From the NCBI GenBank assembly GCA_037953745.1, contig JBAKBP010000687.1, positions 62,001-126,000 of the forward strand: 64,000 nt of DNA. Direction: 5' to 3'. Source of the stretch: Lithodes maja. Taxonomy: Eukaryota > Arthropoda > Malacostraca > Decapoda > Lithodidae. The notes below the pieces were generated by a model that saw nothing but the letters and a program-made list of their open reading frames with translations, searched no databases and was not told the DNA's origin. A program made the translations under genes and the position numbers. Positions 19,701-34,700 of this stretch are shown here, piece after piece. The stretch's first letter is position 1; each line of letters opens with the position of its first letter.

Positions 19701-22700
19701 TCCTAGCTGATGCTGAGAGGATTGGGTTCTAGTCATGTGGTGATGGGCTGGTCTATCAGAGTGAGAACTGAGCAATCTCTGCCATATCCATAGCTTACTC
19801 TGACTGTTCCTTTTACTTATATATTTTCTAGATCTCAAGTGACGGCGTCTCTAACGTGGATTGACCTCCCAATCTACCAAGATTGGAAGCCAAAGCGTCA
19901 CATTTTTCCCTTGACCCTCAACTTTCTCTTCACAATTGCTGAGGGACACAGGGCCCTGGGTGGGGCTTTGGTTTCCCGGGCATTTCCGCACCCTCCTCAG
20001 CTCCCCGCCATGGAGTGGCTTCGGTCACCCAGGCTTTATTGTGGTCGACGGGGAGGGTTCTGTGGGGGCGCTCGGTTATGGCCTTGGCCTTGCTCGGGGC
20101 CTTGGGGCTGTTCGGCCAGGCAGCTTGGGGAACAACAACAACTACATGAGCAAGTTAATCTGTTTCCCAAACAAACTAATAGCACACATAACAACGCACT
20201 ATCGTCAGATTCAAGGAATTAGTCAATTTGGGAAGTTCAGGACGTTCTGGTAAATTTGACTAAATTCTGTATGAATAAAGAAACTAAAATTTATGTTAAA
20301 ATTTTTCTATTAACCCTTAACCTAACAAGTGCGCATGGGGGTAATTGAAAACGTCCCCCTGTGCTGACGTATTTGAGGTGTTTCCGTCACTAAAATATTC
20401 ATTGTACCATTAATAGCATTAATAATTATCCATATGCGCCTATTATGGGTTGATTATAAAGGTATTAACCTGAAACAACAATAAAACGAGTGAAAACAGC
20501 GTTTGGATGGTCAAAATCGGAGATATAGCCCGCGAGTTGTATAATGTATGGGTGAGGCAAACTGCTTTCCCGCCAATTTCCCCCAAGGCCACCGAGACAC
20601 AGTCGATCGATACTCTCTCTCTCTCTCTTGCACTCGCTTGCCATCAGTGATGACAACACCCTGCTTGCAACTCGCTAATGTTAGCACGAAAATATACCTC
20701 AGAATAAGGGAATAATAGGGAAAATAGGTGATAACTGAAGGAGAGGAGGAAAGTGGGGAAGGAGGGGAGGTAGAGGACTGAGATTTTGCATGGCCCAGGG
20801 GCCAAAAAAAAATAAAAAAATAAAAAAATAAAAATATTTTTTTTTTTTTTTCGATGTCAAAAGTTGATTTTTAATTTAATTACTCAGGAGAGTCTTCCCG
20901 CAGTCCGCCGGGGGAACTCTTAAGAGTCTCCCCGCAGTTCCCGGGTTAAAGAGCGGCGCTCGACTTAAGTCGTGCACCAATTTTCAGCAAGTTAGGAGCA
21001 TTATTAAGGCTTTTAGAGGGTTAAAATAGAGTGCAAATGGCCGGGAGAGCAGCGGGCCAGACAGCCGACTCCCAGGGCTTACCGCCGCCCATTAACTCAT
21101 GTTCCCTGTGTTCTCGAGAGGCCGGCAGTGTAGCCAGTAGTGAGCATAGCTGGGAAAAATATACCGATATATGCTAAACTTCCATGTTCGTGACACCACT
21201 GTATGAGAACCACGAGTGCTACGTAGCTCGTTCTGGTCTCATTTTGAAGCTTGTAGTGCCTATTTTTTTGCTAAATAATTTTGTTTTCATGCAGGAGGGC
21301 CTGAATATGCCCAAATGAGCCCAAAACACCCCGCTAGACAAGGGTTAAAGCACGTTTGCAATTTGACAAGATATTAACAATAGTACAAAATACATACTGT
21401 ATAGCACTCACTAACGATAGCCAGAATAACCTGTCAAAACGCATTATCATCCTCAACGGTAAAGTAAACCAAACATAAAGGTAAAGTGAATGTGGTGGTC
21501 ATCATATTTTATCTATGGTAAGTCAAAACAAGCAGTTATATATACAGGAAATAATAAAGATTAATCAAAATGTGTCACTCTATGCATATAAACCATTGTA
21601 ATTTGCACACAGCCTCTGATACATACCTCAACTCCCGTCAGATCGAGCTAAAGATGCTTCCTCTACTACTTTTGGTTACCTGATTGAAGATATTGAAATG
21701 TAGCTCTATACTTAAGTACTCAATCATCCACTCAACTACTGAAAAGGTTAGAAATGTAGCCGTATGGAATCAAGCACCCAGCCATGCACTTGACTATTAA
21801 AAATGCTAAAGATGCAACCCTAATTTCAAACCCCTCCCAAAATGCACTCAACTTGTGAAAATACATACCACAACTCCTGAATAGTAATATAGGGACAGCA
21901 ACTCCTCGTAAATTGCATCACAAGAAAAACAACAAGAAAGGAGAGACATACATATACATCCATTAAAGACTATAGGATGTACAGCTACTGACAAATCTTC
22001 GTGAGCTCCTGCCATTCTCTTTATGCAAATATATCCATTATATTAATGTTCAGGTCAAATCAGCTAAGCAGTATATTATTAAATATGTAATGTATATAAT
22101 AATATATTGCCGATTTGCATACATTTGCATAAAGAAAATTGCAAGAGCTCACGAACATTTGTCAGTAGCTGTACATGTGAGCAGGTCAGTCTTCTACTCC
22201 TCTTAAACTGGATCATAAGAAAAACAAGAACATCGACTCAACAACTCACTCCTTACCTCGCATCACGGAACACAAACAACAACACTATCCCTCCCACTAC
22301 TCACCCCGCCTGGCTGAGATCGAAGACTTTCCCTCTATTGGTGTCATTGCCGTATGACTTGGGTGTATCGTGTCCGTCCACCCCCGCCTGGTGACACAGG
22401 AGGAAGGTCACGATTTCTGGCCGACCTTCCAGAGCCATCACCACTGCCTTCCCGTCGCTGGAGATTTCGCACGCCGTAATGGCCTGGTCCGGGGTCAACA
22501 TCGCCAAACTGTTGCCTGAGGTAGAAAGCCAGAGACAGTTACAATAATAATACTGTAATAATAATCTATCTATATACTATCTATACACTCAGGCCCAATC
22601 CTCACTTTGCCTTTTTTTTTTTTGGGGGGGGGGTGGCCGACTCAAGACAGAGCAAGAATAGGTAGAAATTAAATTGTAAAACTTGCAAAATATACAAATA

Positions 22701-25700
22701 AAAACTTGGACGAACACAGTAAAAAGACAAAACAACTTATCAAAATCGTTATGTGGAAACAATTACGCTTAAGCAAAATAATAATTTATAAATTAAAATG
22801 TAAAACTTGCAAACTAAACAAACCAAAATTGGGACAAGGACAATATAAAGTCAAATTAAATTATCAAAATCGCTATGTGGAAACAACGCTTACTAAAATG
22901 AAAATTATTAAATAAAAGAACACAATCCACCACATAGGGTGTACATTACTACATGAGCAAGTTAATCTGTTTCCCAAGCAAACTAATCGCACATATAACA
23001 ACGCACTATCGTCACGTTAAAGGAAGTAGTCAAGTTTGGGAAGTCCGGGACGTTCTGGCAAATTTGACTAAACTCTGCATGAATAAAGAAACTACATGTT
23101 AAATGTCAAAATATTATTTAAAATCAAATTTGCAACATGACAAGACATTAACAATAGTACAAAATACAAATATTGATAAGATATCTATACTATTACAAAA
23201 TAATATATAAAATACAGTACAGCACTCACTAACGATAGTGCTATCGGGTAGGTACCTGTAAGCATAGCATGCCTCAAGTGACCCCTATCAATAACTACCC
23301 TACAAATAACCTACATTTATAGCACAAATAAACTAAGGAAATCGCAAAAGTAAGCAATTGATACTATCGACAATGAATACATATACAGTAAACTTCCGTT
23401 AATCCGAAGGGCAGCGGACCGGCCCTCGTTCGGATTAGTGGATTTTTCGGATTATCGGACTTTACCCCTATGAACCTGTGTATGACGAAAACATTGAGAC
23501 ATTAGGCCACCCAAATGACACAATGGTGCACACACACATATCATATGTTCATGAAATCACTTCAAAAGTTTACCATTGTCATTGTAGCCTATTACCTACT
23601 TCAAAACATTCAGATTAATGGTCAAAGGAATCTGCTGATATAAACGTCTTCTTCTTCTTCCGTCTACTAGCGAGTTTGTCTTGCTCTTGAAGATCAGATG
23701 TGGTTCGGGAAGTAATGCCTTAACAACGGCACTTCCCTGAGAAGTTCTTGTAATTTTCCTTTTGTGATTTTCCTTTTGTGATGTGCTCTGTTATATTATA
23801 TTGTATTGAAAGCACCCTTGTCTTGTTGTCTTGAAAGCACCCTTGGGACGCTCTGATCACTGAACTATAAATAGTAGCGTATCGGAACGTCCAAAGGTGC
23901 GTTTTCAAGCTCAAGGCTAATACATCCAAAGGTGCGTTTTCAAGCTCAAGACTGAATGCGCTTGCAGAAAATGCGGTGCAAGCCAGTAGCGCATCGGAGC
24001 GTCCCAAGGATGCGTTCAAGAGCAAAACAAACTCTCTAGCAGACGATGTGGAAGAAGAAGAAGAAGAAGAAGGTGTTTACGTTTATATCAGTAGCTTCCT
24101 TTGACCATTAATCTGAATGTTTTGAAGTAGGTAATAGGCTACAATGACAATGGTAAACTTTTAAAGTGAATTCATGAACATATGATATGTGTGTGCTCCA
24201 TTATGTGTCATTTGAGTGGCCTAATGCCTCAAAAAGGGGACTTTGGGACTTCTTGAAATTCGGACCAACTTCTTGAAATTCGGACCATCGGGTGAATTCG
24301 GATTTGGCCTCAAATTGAAAAATTCGGACTATTGGGAGATTCGAATCATCGGTCGTCGGATTAACGGACTTTTACTGTAATATAAAGACAAATAATTGCA
24401 AAATATGAAGTAACAACAGATTTAAACAAAGAGTACTCTTTTAACAAGAACAATAAATTTAAAAAATCATCAATATTAATATTAATAATAGAAAAAGAAA
24501 CAGATAAACAATAAATACAGACAAAAAAACAATAAATACAGACAAAAAGTAAGCAGAGGTTATACAAGAAACTTCAAGTTAAAAATGCTTGATTAAAATG
24601 ATTGATGTCAAATTTTAGAATGCAGTCACAATAATTGACCCTAATAAAATAACATAATCCACCACATAGGGTGTACATTACATGCTATAGACAGTTACAA
24701 TAATATTAATAATAATAATTATTATTATTATAATAATAATAATATAAATAATAATAAGGCTACCTGACATTTTGAACAGAGATAGAGAAAGATCCCTTTC
24801 TATCGGCCTACTAAGCTCTAGCACTCATATGATTGGTTCACACATAAAATCGGAAACATCTACAGGTCTCCCTCACTATCCAATGCCCCAATTTATGATA
24901 ATATTATAGGCTTTTAGGTGTTTGTGTTTTGGCTGGTCCGAGAACGCATCCCCATATACCCCCATTAATTTTAGGGTTTGCTATATGATTTTTCTATTTA
25001 AGATAGGGTTTTCAGGAACATAACTCAATCGTAAATCGAGGGAGACATGTACTGTCCTAACCATTGGTACTATACTGTACTCTGTTACTCTTGAACATTA
25101 ACCTTTATAACTCATAAACAACTACAGTAGAATAATCGAGCTACGGTAATATTTAAGCCATTTTGGGAAGGGTCAGGCAGGGAATAGGTGGGCAAATTTA
25201 CAGCCCATTTGCTGTCCTTTTATAGTTACAGAGGTTAGGGTTCACGATAACTGAACTACAGGTCTCTCTCGATTTATGATTGGTTTTATGTTCCTGAAAA
25301 CCCGATTTTAAGTAGAAAAATTGTACTGTATAGCGAACCCCAACATTAGTGGGGTAAATTGGGATGCATTCTTGGACTAGCCAAAACCCAAACCTTAACA
25401 CCTATAATAATATTGTAAATTGGGGTATTGGATAGTGAGGGAGACCTGTGCCCATTTGGAAGAGCGTAGAACAGATGAGAACCTATTTAACTATCTATCT
25501 ACTGTATCTATCTATATACTCAGGCCCAATCCCCACTATTCCTATTTAATTATTTATTATTATTATTTTTATTTATTTTTTTATTTATTTATTTATTTTT
25601 TTTTTTTTTTGGGGGGGGAGGCCGACTCAAGACAGAGCCAGAATAGGGACAACACAACAAAACCCAACCAGATACTAACCAGTGTGTATATCCCAGACCC

Positions 25701-28700
25701 TAACCGAGCGGTCCCGGCCCAGAGAGTCGTAGGTAAGACACTGGAGGCCTCGGTTGTCAAGGCGGATGGTGGTGGGCGGTGCGGTGTGGCCCTTTAACGT
25801 CCACCGGGGGTTGCCTGGGGAGTACCATTGTTAAAGTTACACAATCCAAGGTCAGTAGGAAATAATACACTATTAAGGACCACCCCATTCTTAACATTAA
25901 TCCTCAATTACAAACCCCAATACACTTGAATAATTAATGAAATCATATGATCCTCCCGGGATTCAAACTTGGGAGACCACACCCAGAACATAAGCATCTA
26001 AACCATTACACCACCAACACATTTAAATACCTCATGTTTATCATATTGTATCTTAACCCCTTAATTCGGGTGGATGGGACTCGTTAGCCTTGGTCGGTAA
26101 CCCATCTAGGGGAGATAACCTTATAAAAATCTGGGTGGATGGGACTCGTCAGCCTTGGTCGGCAACCTGTCTAGGGGAGTAAACCGTATACAAATCAGTA
26201 CTGCTATCTTAGGGTGAAGCAGGTTAGTGGATGGATTAGCCGCACACCGCTGTAGAAAAATAGTGCTAACAAATACATAAAATGCCTCGGAGTCAGACGG
26301 ACCCTAAATTGAGTGGTTAATCCTGTAAGTCCTTCAGTAAACTGGCATGGGTTGTCCCTCTTACAGGGGATAGGTTCACTTGGGGGCATTTTGTGTATGG
26401 CCACCCCCATTAAGGGGAGTAAGGAGTCTGGCAATAGATAGATAGATAGATCTTAACCCCTTCACTCATATGACGCAGAGGTTGCCAGATTAGCAATAAG
26501 AAATAGAGTTCTCTCACTCTTATAATTACCTCTCCAAAATTAGTTTTCTGCCCACAGCTAATTAAAAAACCAACTGCAGAGGTTGAAGTAACTAAACTAA
26601 AGGTTTCTAAATACCCCTGATGGTAACAAAGGTTTTAAAGTATCCCTAATAGGCTCAAAATCGCGTCGTATGTCGGAGAGGGTTAACCGACATATTTTCA
26701 AAACCTATGGTAAGTTAGAAGCAACTATTGGTTTCTGCATAATGCTAATTAAGGCTGGTATTGGAAAATGTCTATTAGAAAGTATTGCACAGAATATATA
26801 CCGTATGATTAAAATGTTAACACTTGCAAAACCAACAATAAAAAAAAAACACAACATAAAGACAAACTTATATATAATCACCATGTGGAAATAACATATT
26901 GAAGATTTAGCAAAACAATATTAAGAATAAAACAAAAAAATATTCAAACAAAATCTTTCCCCCATATACTACTGCTGAAAGAAAGGCTTTATTGTAAATA
27001 ATAATTATTCAATTCCAAAAAGTTGAAAAGCTCTTATTAACCTCTGAAGTGCGCATGGGGGTAATTGGAAACGTCCCCCTGTGCTGACGTATTTGAGGTG
27101 TTTCCGTCACTAAAATATTCATTGTGCCATTAATAGCATTAATACTTATCCATATGCGCCTATTATGGGTTGATTATAAAGGTATTAACCTGAAACAACA
27201 ATAAAACAAGTGAAAACAGCGTTTGGATGGTCAAAATCGGAGATATAGCCCGCGAGTTGTATAATGTATGGGCGAGGCAAACTGCTTTCCCGCCAATTTC
27301 CCCCAAGGCCACTGAGACACAGTCGATCGATACTCTCTCTCTCTCTCTCTCTTGCACTCGCTTGCCATCAGTGATGACAACACCCTGCTTGCAACTCGCT
27401 AATGTTAGCACGAAAATATACCTCAGAATAAGGGAATAACAGGGAAAATAGGTGATAACTGAAGGAGAGGAGGAAAGTGGGGAAGGAGGGGAGGTAGAGG
27501 ACTGAGATTTTGCATGGCCCAGGGGCCAAAAAAAAATAAAAAAATAAAAAAATAAATTTTTTTTTTTTTTTTTTTTCGATGTCAAAAGTTGATTTTTTTT
27601 TCACTCACTCATAAGAGTCTCCCCGCAGTCCGCCGGGGGAACTCTTAAGAGTCTCCCCGCAGTTCCCGGGTTAAGGGGGGTGACTTGCTATTTTTCTCTC
27701 CTTTTCTCTCTTTCTCTGGCTTGTATCCATTACGTCCCATTCAGGCTTCTGTTTTAAGATGTTTATCTCCATACAGGTGACGCTTTCTTCCTGGCGAGCG
27801 ATAGCAAGCCAACATTGTATGAAGAAATCCGGCTTTGCCGGAGACATATTTCTATTGAAGAATGTACACATTTAGCCTGCTGTAAAAAAAATTGTTTTTA
27901 AATATACTGGCTTGCTACCGCTTGCCAGGAAAATCTCAACACCTAGATGGGGATAAACGTCTTAAAACAGTAGGCTGAATGGGGCCGAATGGATACAACA
28001 AGAGAGAGAGAGAGAGAAAAAAATGAGGTGGGTCCCCTTAACTTCCATCTGCACCAAATCATGACCCAGCTCCTTCCCACCTGTTATAAGATCGTAGGCC
28101 ATGAGTTTGGAGTCCTCCAGGCCGACAATGACACAACTGCCGGCGGAAGAGATGGCGATGGATATGATGTTGACGCCCGGCTTCCACTTCTTGAACAGTG
28201 TGCCGCTCTGAAGGTCGTACACCACTATGAAGTTCGGCGCTGGTTCGTCGACTTCCTGTAGTGGGGGATATGTTGAAGTTCTCATTGTAGTGAAGGAATG
28301 TATAAATTGACTACTGATCTAATTTCTATAGTACATTCATTATATTATATTATATTATATTATATTATATTATATTATTATATACTCAGGCCCAATCCCC
28401 ACTTTTCCTATTTTTCCCATTTTTTTTTTGGGGTTTTTTTTTTTTTTGGGTGTGGCCGACTCAAGACAGAGCCAGAATAGGGATACCACAACAGAAAACA
28501 ATTACCACACAAAAACAAAATACAAATTCATACACATCATTATAGGTCGGCCAAAAAGCTTGACCACTAACCTCGATACATGTAAATCCATCCATCCATC
28601 CATATAGGCTACTCAGGTACATACCCTTTTTTTGTAGTGAGGATCCTTTATAGTCCAATGGTTTAGAGCGCTGTGCAACAAGGCCGGTGCAAGTCATTAT

Positions 28701-31700
28701 ATAATAGGACTAGGTTTGGATCCACCCAGTCTCAGGCCTATCTATCTATCTATCTATCTATCTATATATTCTGGCACATAACCCCTTTTTTTTCTTATTT
28801 TTATTGGGGGTGGCTGACTCGAGACAGAGCCCGAATAGGGACAACACAGCACAACACAAAACAAAACAAAAACAAAACATAAAAACACACACTGGAGAAT
28901 TACCCAGAGATCCAGGCCCACGATAAACATTTCTTTCCTTCCCTCGTCCCTCCCCTTCCCCCGCCGCCCCTTACATTATAATCAAATACTTATTAATAAT
29001 AATAAAAATATCTTTATTGCAGACACAAATATTATATTCTATTGAACATAAACATCAGTCAATATCCTATGGATTCAAAGTTCTTTAAATGGCCAAACTA
29101 ATGGGGCGAACGTATTAAAATCTCACAAATGTCCCAGGGGGTAAGGGGGCCTTCATCTAATGGTGGAGGAAAAAAAGAATATGCCTCACGCATACTACTG
29201 CGTGTCATACAAGGCGACTAATAGGGGGGGATGGCGATAGACTTGTGGACCAACAGCCATTACTAGACAATAAAGTCTTTATCTTAGCACTGTCTTGGTA
29301 TGGTACTGCCGAGGCTGGTGGGGTGCGGATAGGTGCCACAGGGGACTGAGTCTTACCTGGGCGCCGTTTGGCACCACACCTGTGTCGGCAACAGTATTTG
29401 CATGTTGGAGCTGTGTTGGGGCAGGACTTTATTGTTCTATAGTCCAATTGCCTAATATACAGTAGTCTTGTTATGGTGCTGTCTTTTTGTAACACTGTTA
29501 AGGCTGGTGTGGTTGCAGATACTGCAGGTGCAAGTGCTGCAGGGGGACTCTGTTGAGTCTTGCTGAGGCACGGTTAGCACTATACCAACATCAGCCACTG
29601 TGATGACTTGGTGGGGCAGTGCTGTGGCAGGACTTTATTGTACTACAGTACACTCCAACTACTGAAAGGCAACCCCGTCTGAGCCGTTACAATGAATGTA
29701 ATGGAAAATTGACGTTAAACCAATGTATGTATGTAATGAATGTGGCTAAACATGAGGGAGAAGAGGGTGCAGAAAAACTTAAGCTCCCACTACATCTCCT
29801 GCCTCTCTCTCTAACTTACCCGACAGACACAGGAGACATAGTGGCCTTCCTTGGTAATGGCCGCGTGTCGTGTGATGAACTCGTGGTGGGGGATGCGTAG
29901 GTCGTACATCAACTTCCGCAGCTCCAGGTCCCACACTAGGAGCGCTGAGGGCTTCTGGGTCTCGTCTCCACAAACACAGATCTTCCCGTTCTCGGACACC
30001 ATCAGGCTGTTCAGGAACCGGTCCTCTCCAACCTATGTAAAGAAATGTGCTTTAAAAATACATGCATAATCATTATTGGACCATATTTAACACGGTGAAA
30101 ATATGCCTATTATATTGCTAAACTTGCAAAATAAACAAACCAAAACAGGGAAGACACAATATAAAGACAAAAGAACTGAGAGACCATCCTTTGAGATCCT
30201 GTAGTAATAGTGATCAGCCATTATTTTCTTTGGACATGAAAGCAAGTACAGTATGTGATTCACCGGGATTCAAAATTGGGTTACCACATACAGATTTTAA
30301 ACACTCTAACCATTACACCATCAAGGCAGTTGATGAACAAAATAAAACCATCGTGGAGGAATTCCAAACTGTACCTTGAAAGTGGCCACACAGTCTCCGT
30401 TCTGCAGGTTCATCATATTGACATACATGCGGGAGCGAGAGAGAGCCACCACGTGATCCTTGTCATGCAGGCCAAAGTAGGGCATCTTCTGGTTCATCAC
30501 CTCCCGCAGCTTCATCACAAACAGGCCCTCGTCAAAGTTGTAGATGCGTAGCTCTCGGCCACACAGCACCAAGCACCGGTAGTCATCAATCATCTGTGAA
30601 AGAGATTTGGTGGTTTGTTTTATTTAGCAGTAATACAAAAACTTCATTACATATATCCCCTCGTCAAAGAAGTAGATGTGCAGCTCTCGGCCACATAGAA
30701 CCAGGCATTGATAGTCGTCCATCATTTGCAAGGTTGTTGGTCAGTTAGTTCCTGAAGGGGTTGCTATAAACAAGTGGTTCTATCCTCTGTCTGAAGGCAA
30801 GCCTCTCTCCAACCCAAGTTAGTTCATTTAAAGACTCATAGGAAAGCCTATCTGATCCGATCTCATCAACAGAAAATCCGTCTGACTTTGAGGTTACCTA
30901 TTTACTTATTTAACACACATGTATTCACAGTCGTGGGATAATGGGCCAAACACAAACCTGATTTATTATAATGTAAAACTTGCAAAATAAACAAACGAAA
31001 ATTGGGACGAACACAGTATAAAGATAAAAAGAACTTGTCAAAATATATAATAAATAACTAGACAATAATACAAATAAAGAGAGAACACGAGACCTTGAGC
31101 TTGCGAGGCTGAGTGATCCCGGTGAGTGTGCGAACTGGGGTCATGGTGAAAATGTTCCAGACAGCTATCTCCCCGCGTTCCGTGGACAGGGTGATCACGT
31201 AGTGCGGGTTGTGGCGCGCACGGATCAGAGCGTTGAAGTACATGTGGCCGTCACCCAATTTCGTGTTGTGGTCCTGGAATAAGTCAAACTAAATTCAGTA
31301 ACCCCTCATATATCCGATACTCAATCATCCGAGGCTTTAGTTAAATGATATGGTTCCTACTGCAAATTTTCACTATTCGGGTGCTTTCATGACTCGAGAC
31401 ACTTTCGCAATGTTAGATGGTCTGTGAAATTTTTAGTTTAATTCATATTATCACCAACCCACCAATTAACTTTCATATAAACCTAAGTAATGAAATCAAT
31501 TAAACTAATGCATACATGTGGTACTCCAAGGATTCGAACCTAGGATACTCACACTGAAATTCCGCGCTATAACCATTACGCTGTCAAGACAGTTTATATT
31601 GGGAGGTTTGACGTACCTCCAAACCTACCAAATAGGAAAACCTACTATTTGGTAGTAGTCTTGGAAAATCCAACGTCAAGGCTATTAACCTAATTGCAAT

Positions 31701-34700
31701 GACGACTTGTCTATTTTGACTGCTATGTCGTCATTCCAACCGCGGTTAAAAAGAAAACGTCTAGAGTTTACTCCTTATCTTGCTCTAGGAGACGTTGTAC
31801 ATTAACCAAAACTACCACCGAAGGTGAAAAAAGCATAGAAGAGAAGAAAAAGGGGTTTACCTTAGTTACCGCTTAACCTAACAAGTGCGCATGGGGGTAA
31901 TTGGAAACGTCCCCCTGTGCTGACGTATTTGAGGTGTTTCCGTCACTAAAATATTCATTGTGCCATTAATAGCATTAATACTTATCCATATGTGCCTATT
32001 ATGGGTTGATTATAAAGGTATTAACCTGAAACAACAATAAAATGAGTGAAAACAGCGTTTGGATGGTCAAAATCGGAGATATAGCCCGCGAGTTGTATAA
32101 TGTATGGGTGAGGCAAGCTGCTTTCCCGCCAATTTCCCCCAAAGGCCACTGAGACACAGTCGATCGATACTCTCTCTCTCTCTCTTGCACTCGCTTGCCA
32201 TCAGTGATGACAACACCCTGCTTGCAACTCGCTAAGGTTAGCACGAAAATATACCTCAGAATAAGGGAATAACAGGGAAAATAGGTGATAACTGAAGGAG
32301 AGGAGGAAAGTGGGGAAGGAGGGGAGGTAGAGGGCTGAGATTTTGCATGGCCCAGGGGCCAAAATTTTTTTTTTTTTTTTTTTTTCGATGTCAAAAGTTG
32401 ATTTTTTTTTTCACTCACTCTTAAGAGTCTCCCCGCAGTCCGCCGGGGGAACTCTTAAGAGGCTCCCCTCAGTTTCCGGGTTAAGGCCCATCCCGTGTTC
32501 CGTCATGTGCAGATCCCTGTCGAACGTGCGCATGAGCGACCCTCTCTTGTCATCACATCTCACGTCAGCAGAAGAACGCGGATGGGCAGGGGTCCGGCGT
32601 GAGGGAGGGTATTATGTACGTTGGATTTTCCAAGACTACTACCAAATAGTAGGTTTTCCTATTTGGTAGGTTGGGAGGTACGTCAAACCTCCCAATTTGT
32701 TAGTAGTCTTGGCAAATCCAACGTCAAGGCTGCATAACAAATAGGAGGAGGACATCCAAGCCCAACCTACCAAAAAAACCAATGCATAAAACAAAATTAT
32801 GAATGACAAAGACACAATTTAAACAAGAGAGTTTAATAAAAGAGTGAAAAACTGAGGAGTAGCTAAAAAGAACAGTTTTAACACATGCCCGTCATTCATA
32901 GTAATGCAAAAACATAGACTTGTCTGAAACCAAAAAGGTACTGTACCCAAAATCCCTTTTCTTCAAAAACCAACAAAAACACTGAACACAAGAACAAAAC
33001 ACAATTTTCAATGTGGCAAAAACACTTATGTACTGGAACAATACATAATCCCAAACTTGCAATCCAGTGTTGCAAACCCGTACACCCCCCCCCCCCCCTT
33101 TGTCAAATAAAACGAAGGAAAAGAACGAGGGACAAGGGGGGAAGACCAGGGATCTTCGCCAGAGCACCAGGAAACACGACCCCCGAGAGCAAGCACCGGC
33201 CGAGGGGGTCGAACACTGGACACGGAGAGGTAGGAGGAGATGAAGGAATTGATAGAAGACCCACAAAACCGCTGAGGCGATGGCAGGTAAGGATCGACGT
33301 GGCAGGAACCGGAAGGAGGCAGCAAAGGATCTGACATCGTGCGCAGAACCCCTACAAACAGGGTGACGGGCACGAACGGTCCGACAAACGTGGCGGCCCA
33401 TCTGCACCTGCGAGAGCCTCCCACCTGTCCGAGGAGACACCCACACAGCAGTACCCGAAGGCGGCGCCACAGACGCAACAGAGGAGTGCAAGGCTGACAC
33501 CGGGCACAACACATGGCGAGGATGCCCACGCCGTAAAGCCTGGACGGCGAAAGGCTGGAAAGCGGGGGCCTCCCTCCCATGCGTGGTAACAAAAGGAGGG
33601 GAGGAGGCGAACGAGACGCCATGCAAGGACGGGGAGAATCGCACGCAGTCCCGGGGCCGTGACAATGCCACTAGTGCAGACACCCGATCCCCAGTGGCCA
33701 GAGCGACAAGGAAGAGTGGACGCCCGAGCAACGGAACCGGCGTAGCGGCCCTTGTATACGTGGGTGAAGCCAGAAGGACCAGAGCCCGCCCCAGATCCCA
33801 CTGCGGAGGGACCTGGCGCGGAGGCGGTCGATCCCGGAAGGCAGCCGTCAGGAAGGAATCCAGCTCCTGTGGCGGAACGACCAGCCCAGCGACGGACCCA
33901 AAGGCCCCCCGGACGGCAGACAAGTGGGTACGTATAGCGTCGACTTGAAAGGGACGTGTACGGAAGAGGTGAAACAAGGAGTGTAGGACGAGGGAAGGAG
34001 AGCCAACTGGCAGGCGAGTGGCCTGTAGCCACCTAGTAAAAGACCTCCAGTGGGACCCGTAAGTCCCCCAAGGAGAAGACGGCCAGGAACGCTGCAGGAA
34101 GTCAGTCAGGGCCCGGCCGGGGACCGGGAGCCACCGTGCCTCATGAACAAGCACGATGCGAAGGCCAACGAGGTCCGCAGGTCCCCAACCTAGCCCAAGT
34201 GGAAGCCGGAGACAGGTAGAGGGACCGGACTCGGGCACCACCGCGGCAACCGGGCGGACCAAGCCCGTGCCGGCCACAGAGGCGCGAGGAGCCAGACGCA
34301 GCCGTGGTACAGCCGAGCCTCGCGAGGACTGGGCACATCAACAGCGCGTCTGGTGGCGGAAAGATGTATATCGACCGCCACCTGTACCAGGCTACCATGA
34401 AAGCGTCCGGACCCCCCCCGGAGCGCGAGGCCGGAGGGAGAGGTCCAAAGGCAACTGGCGCGGCACCTCCGATGCGAACAAGGCGACCTCCGGAACACCT
34501 CAGGAAGCCGCGAGGTCGGCGAACACAGTCCGTGTCACCGCCCATTCTACAAGAACGCCCTGCCCTCTCGACAAGGCGGCCGCCCACAGGGTGGCAGGCC
34601 CGGGCAGGGAGGAGGCATGCAAGGAGAAGGGGTGTCGGTCCGCGAGGAAGAACAACTCCACCGAGACCCCCAATAGAGTCAACGACCTGGAGGACCCCCG

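Noticed and set aside
23720..24025. 101-codon frame in the Tigger-like MITE as a gene
   Set aside because: Shared by the two MITE copies simply because the DNA is repeated; it lies over internal repeats and shows no transposase or other domain.
32892..34277. Crypton or bacterial phage integrase
   Set aside because: The YR lies next to RT and RNase H remnants within inverted terminal repeats and an internal complementary region, which fits DIRS and not a Crypton or prophage.
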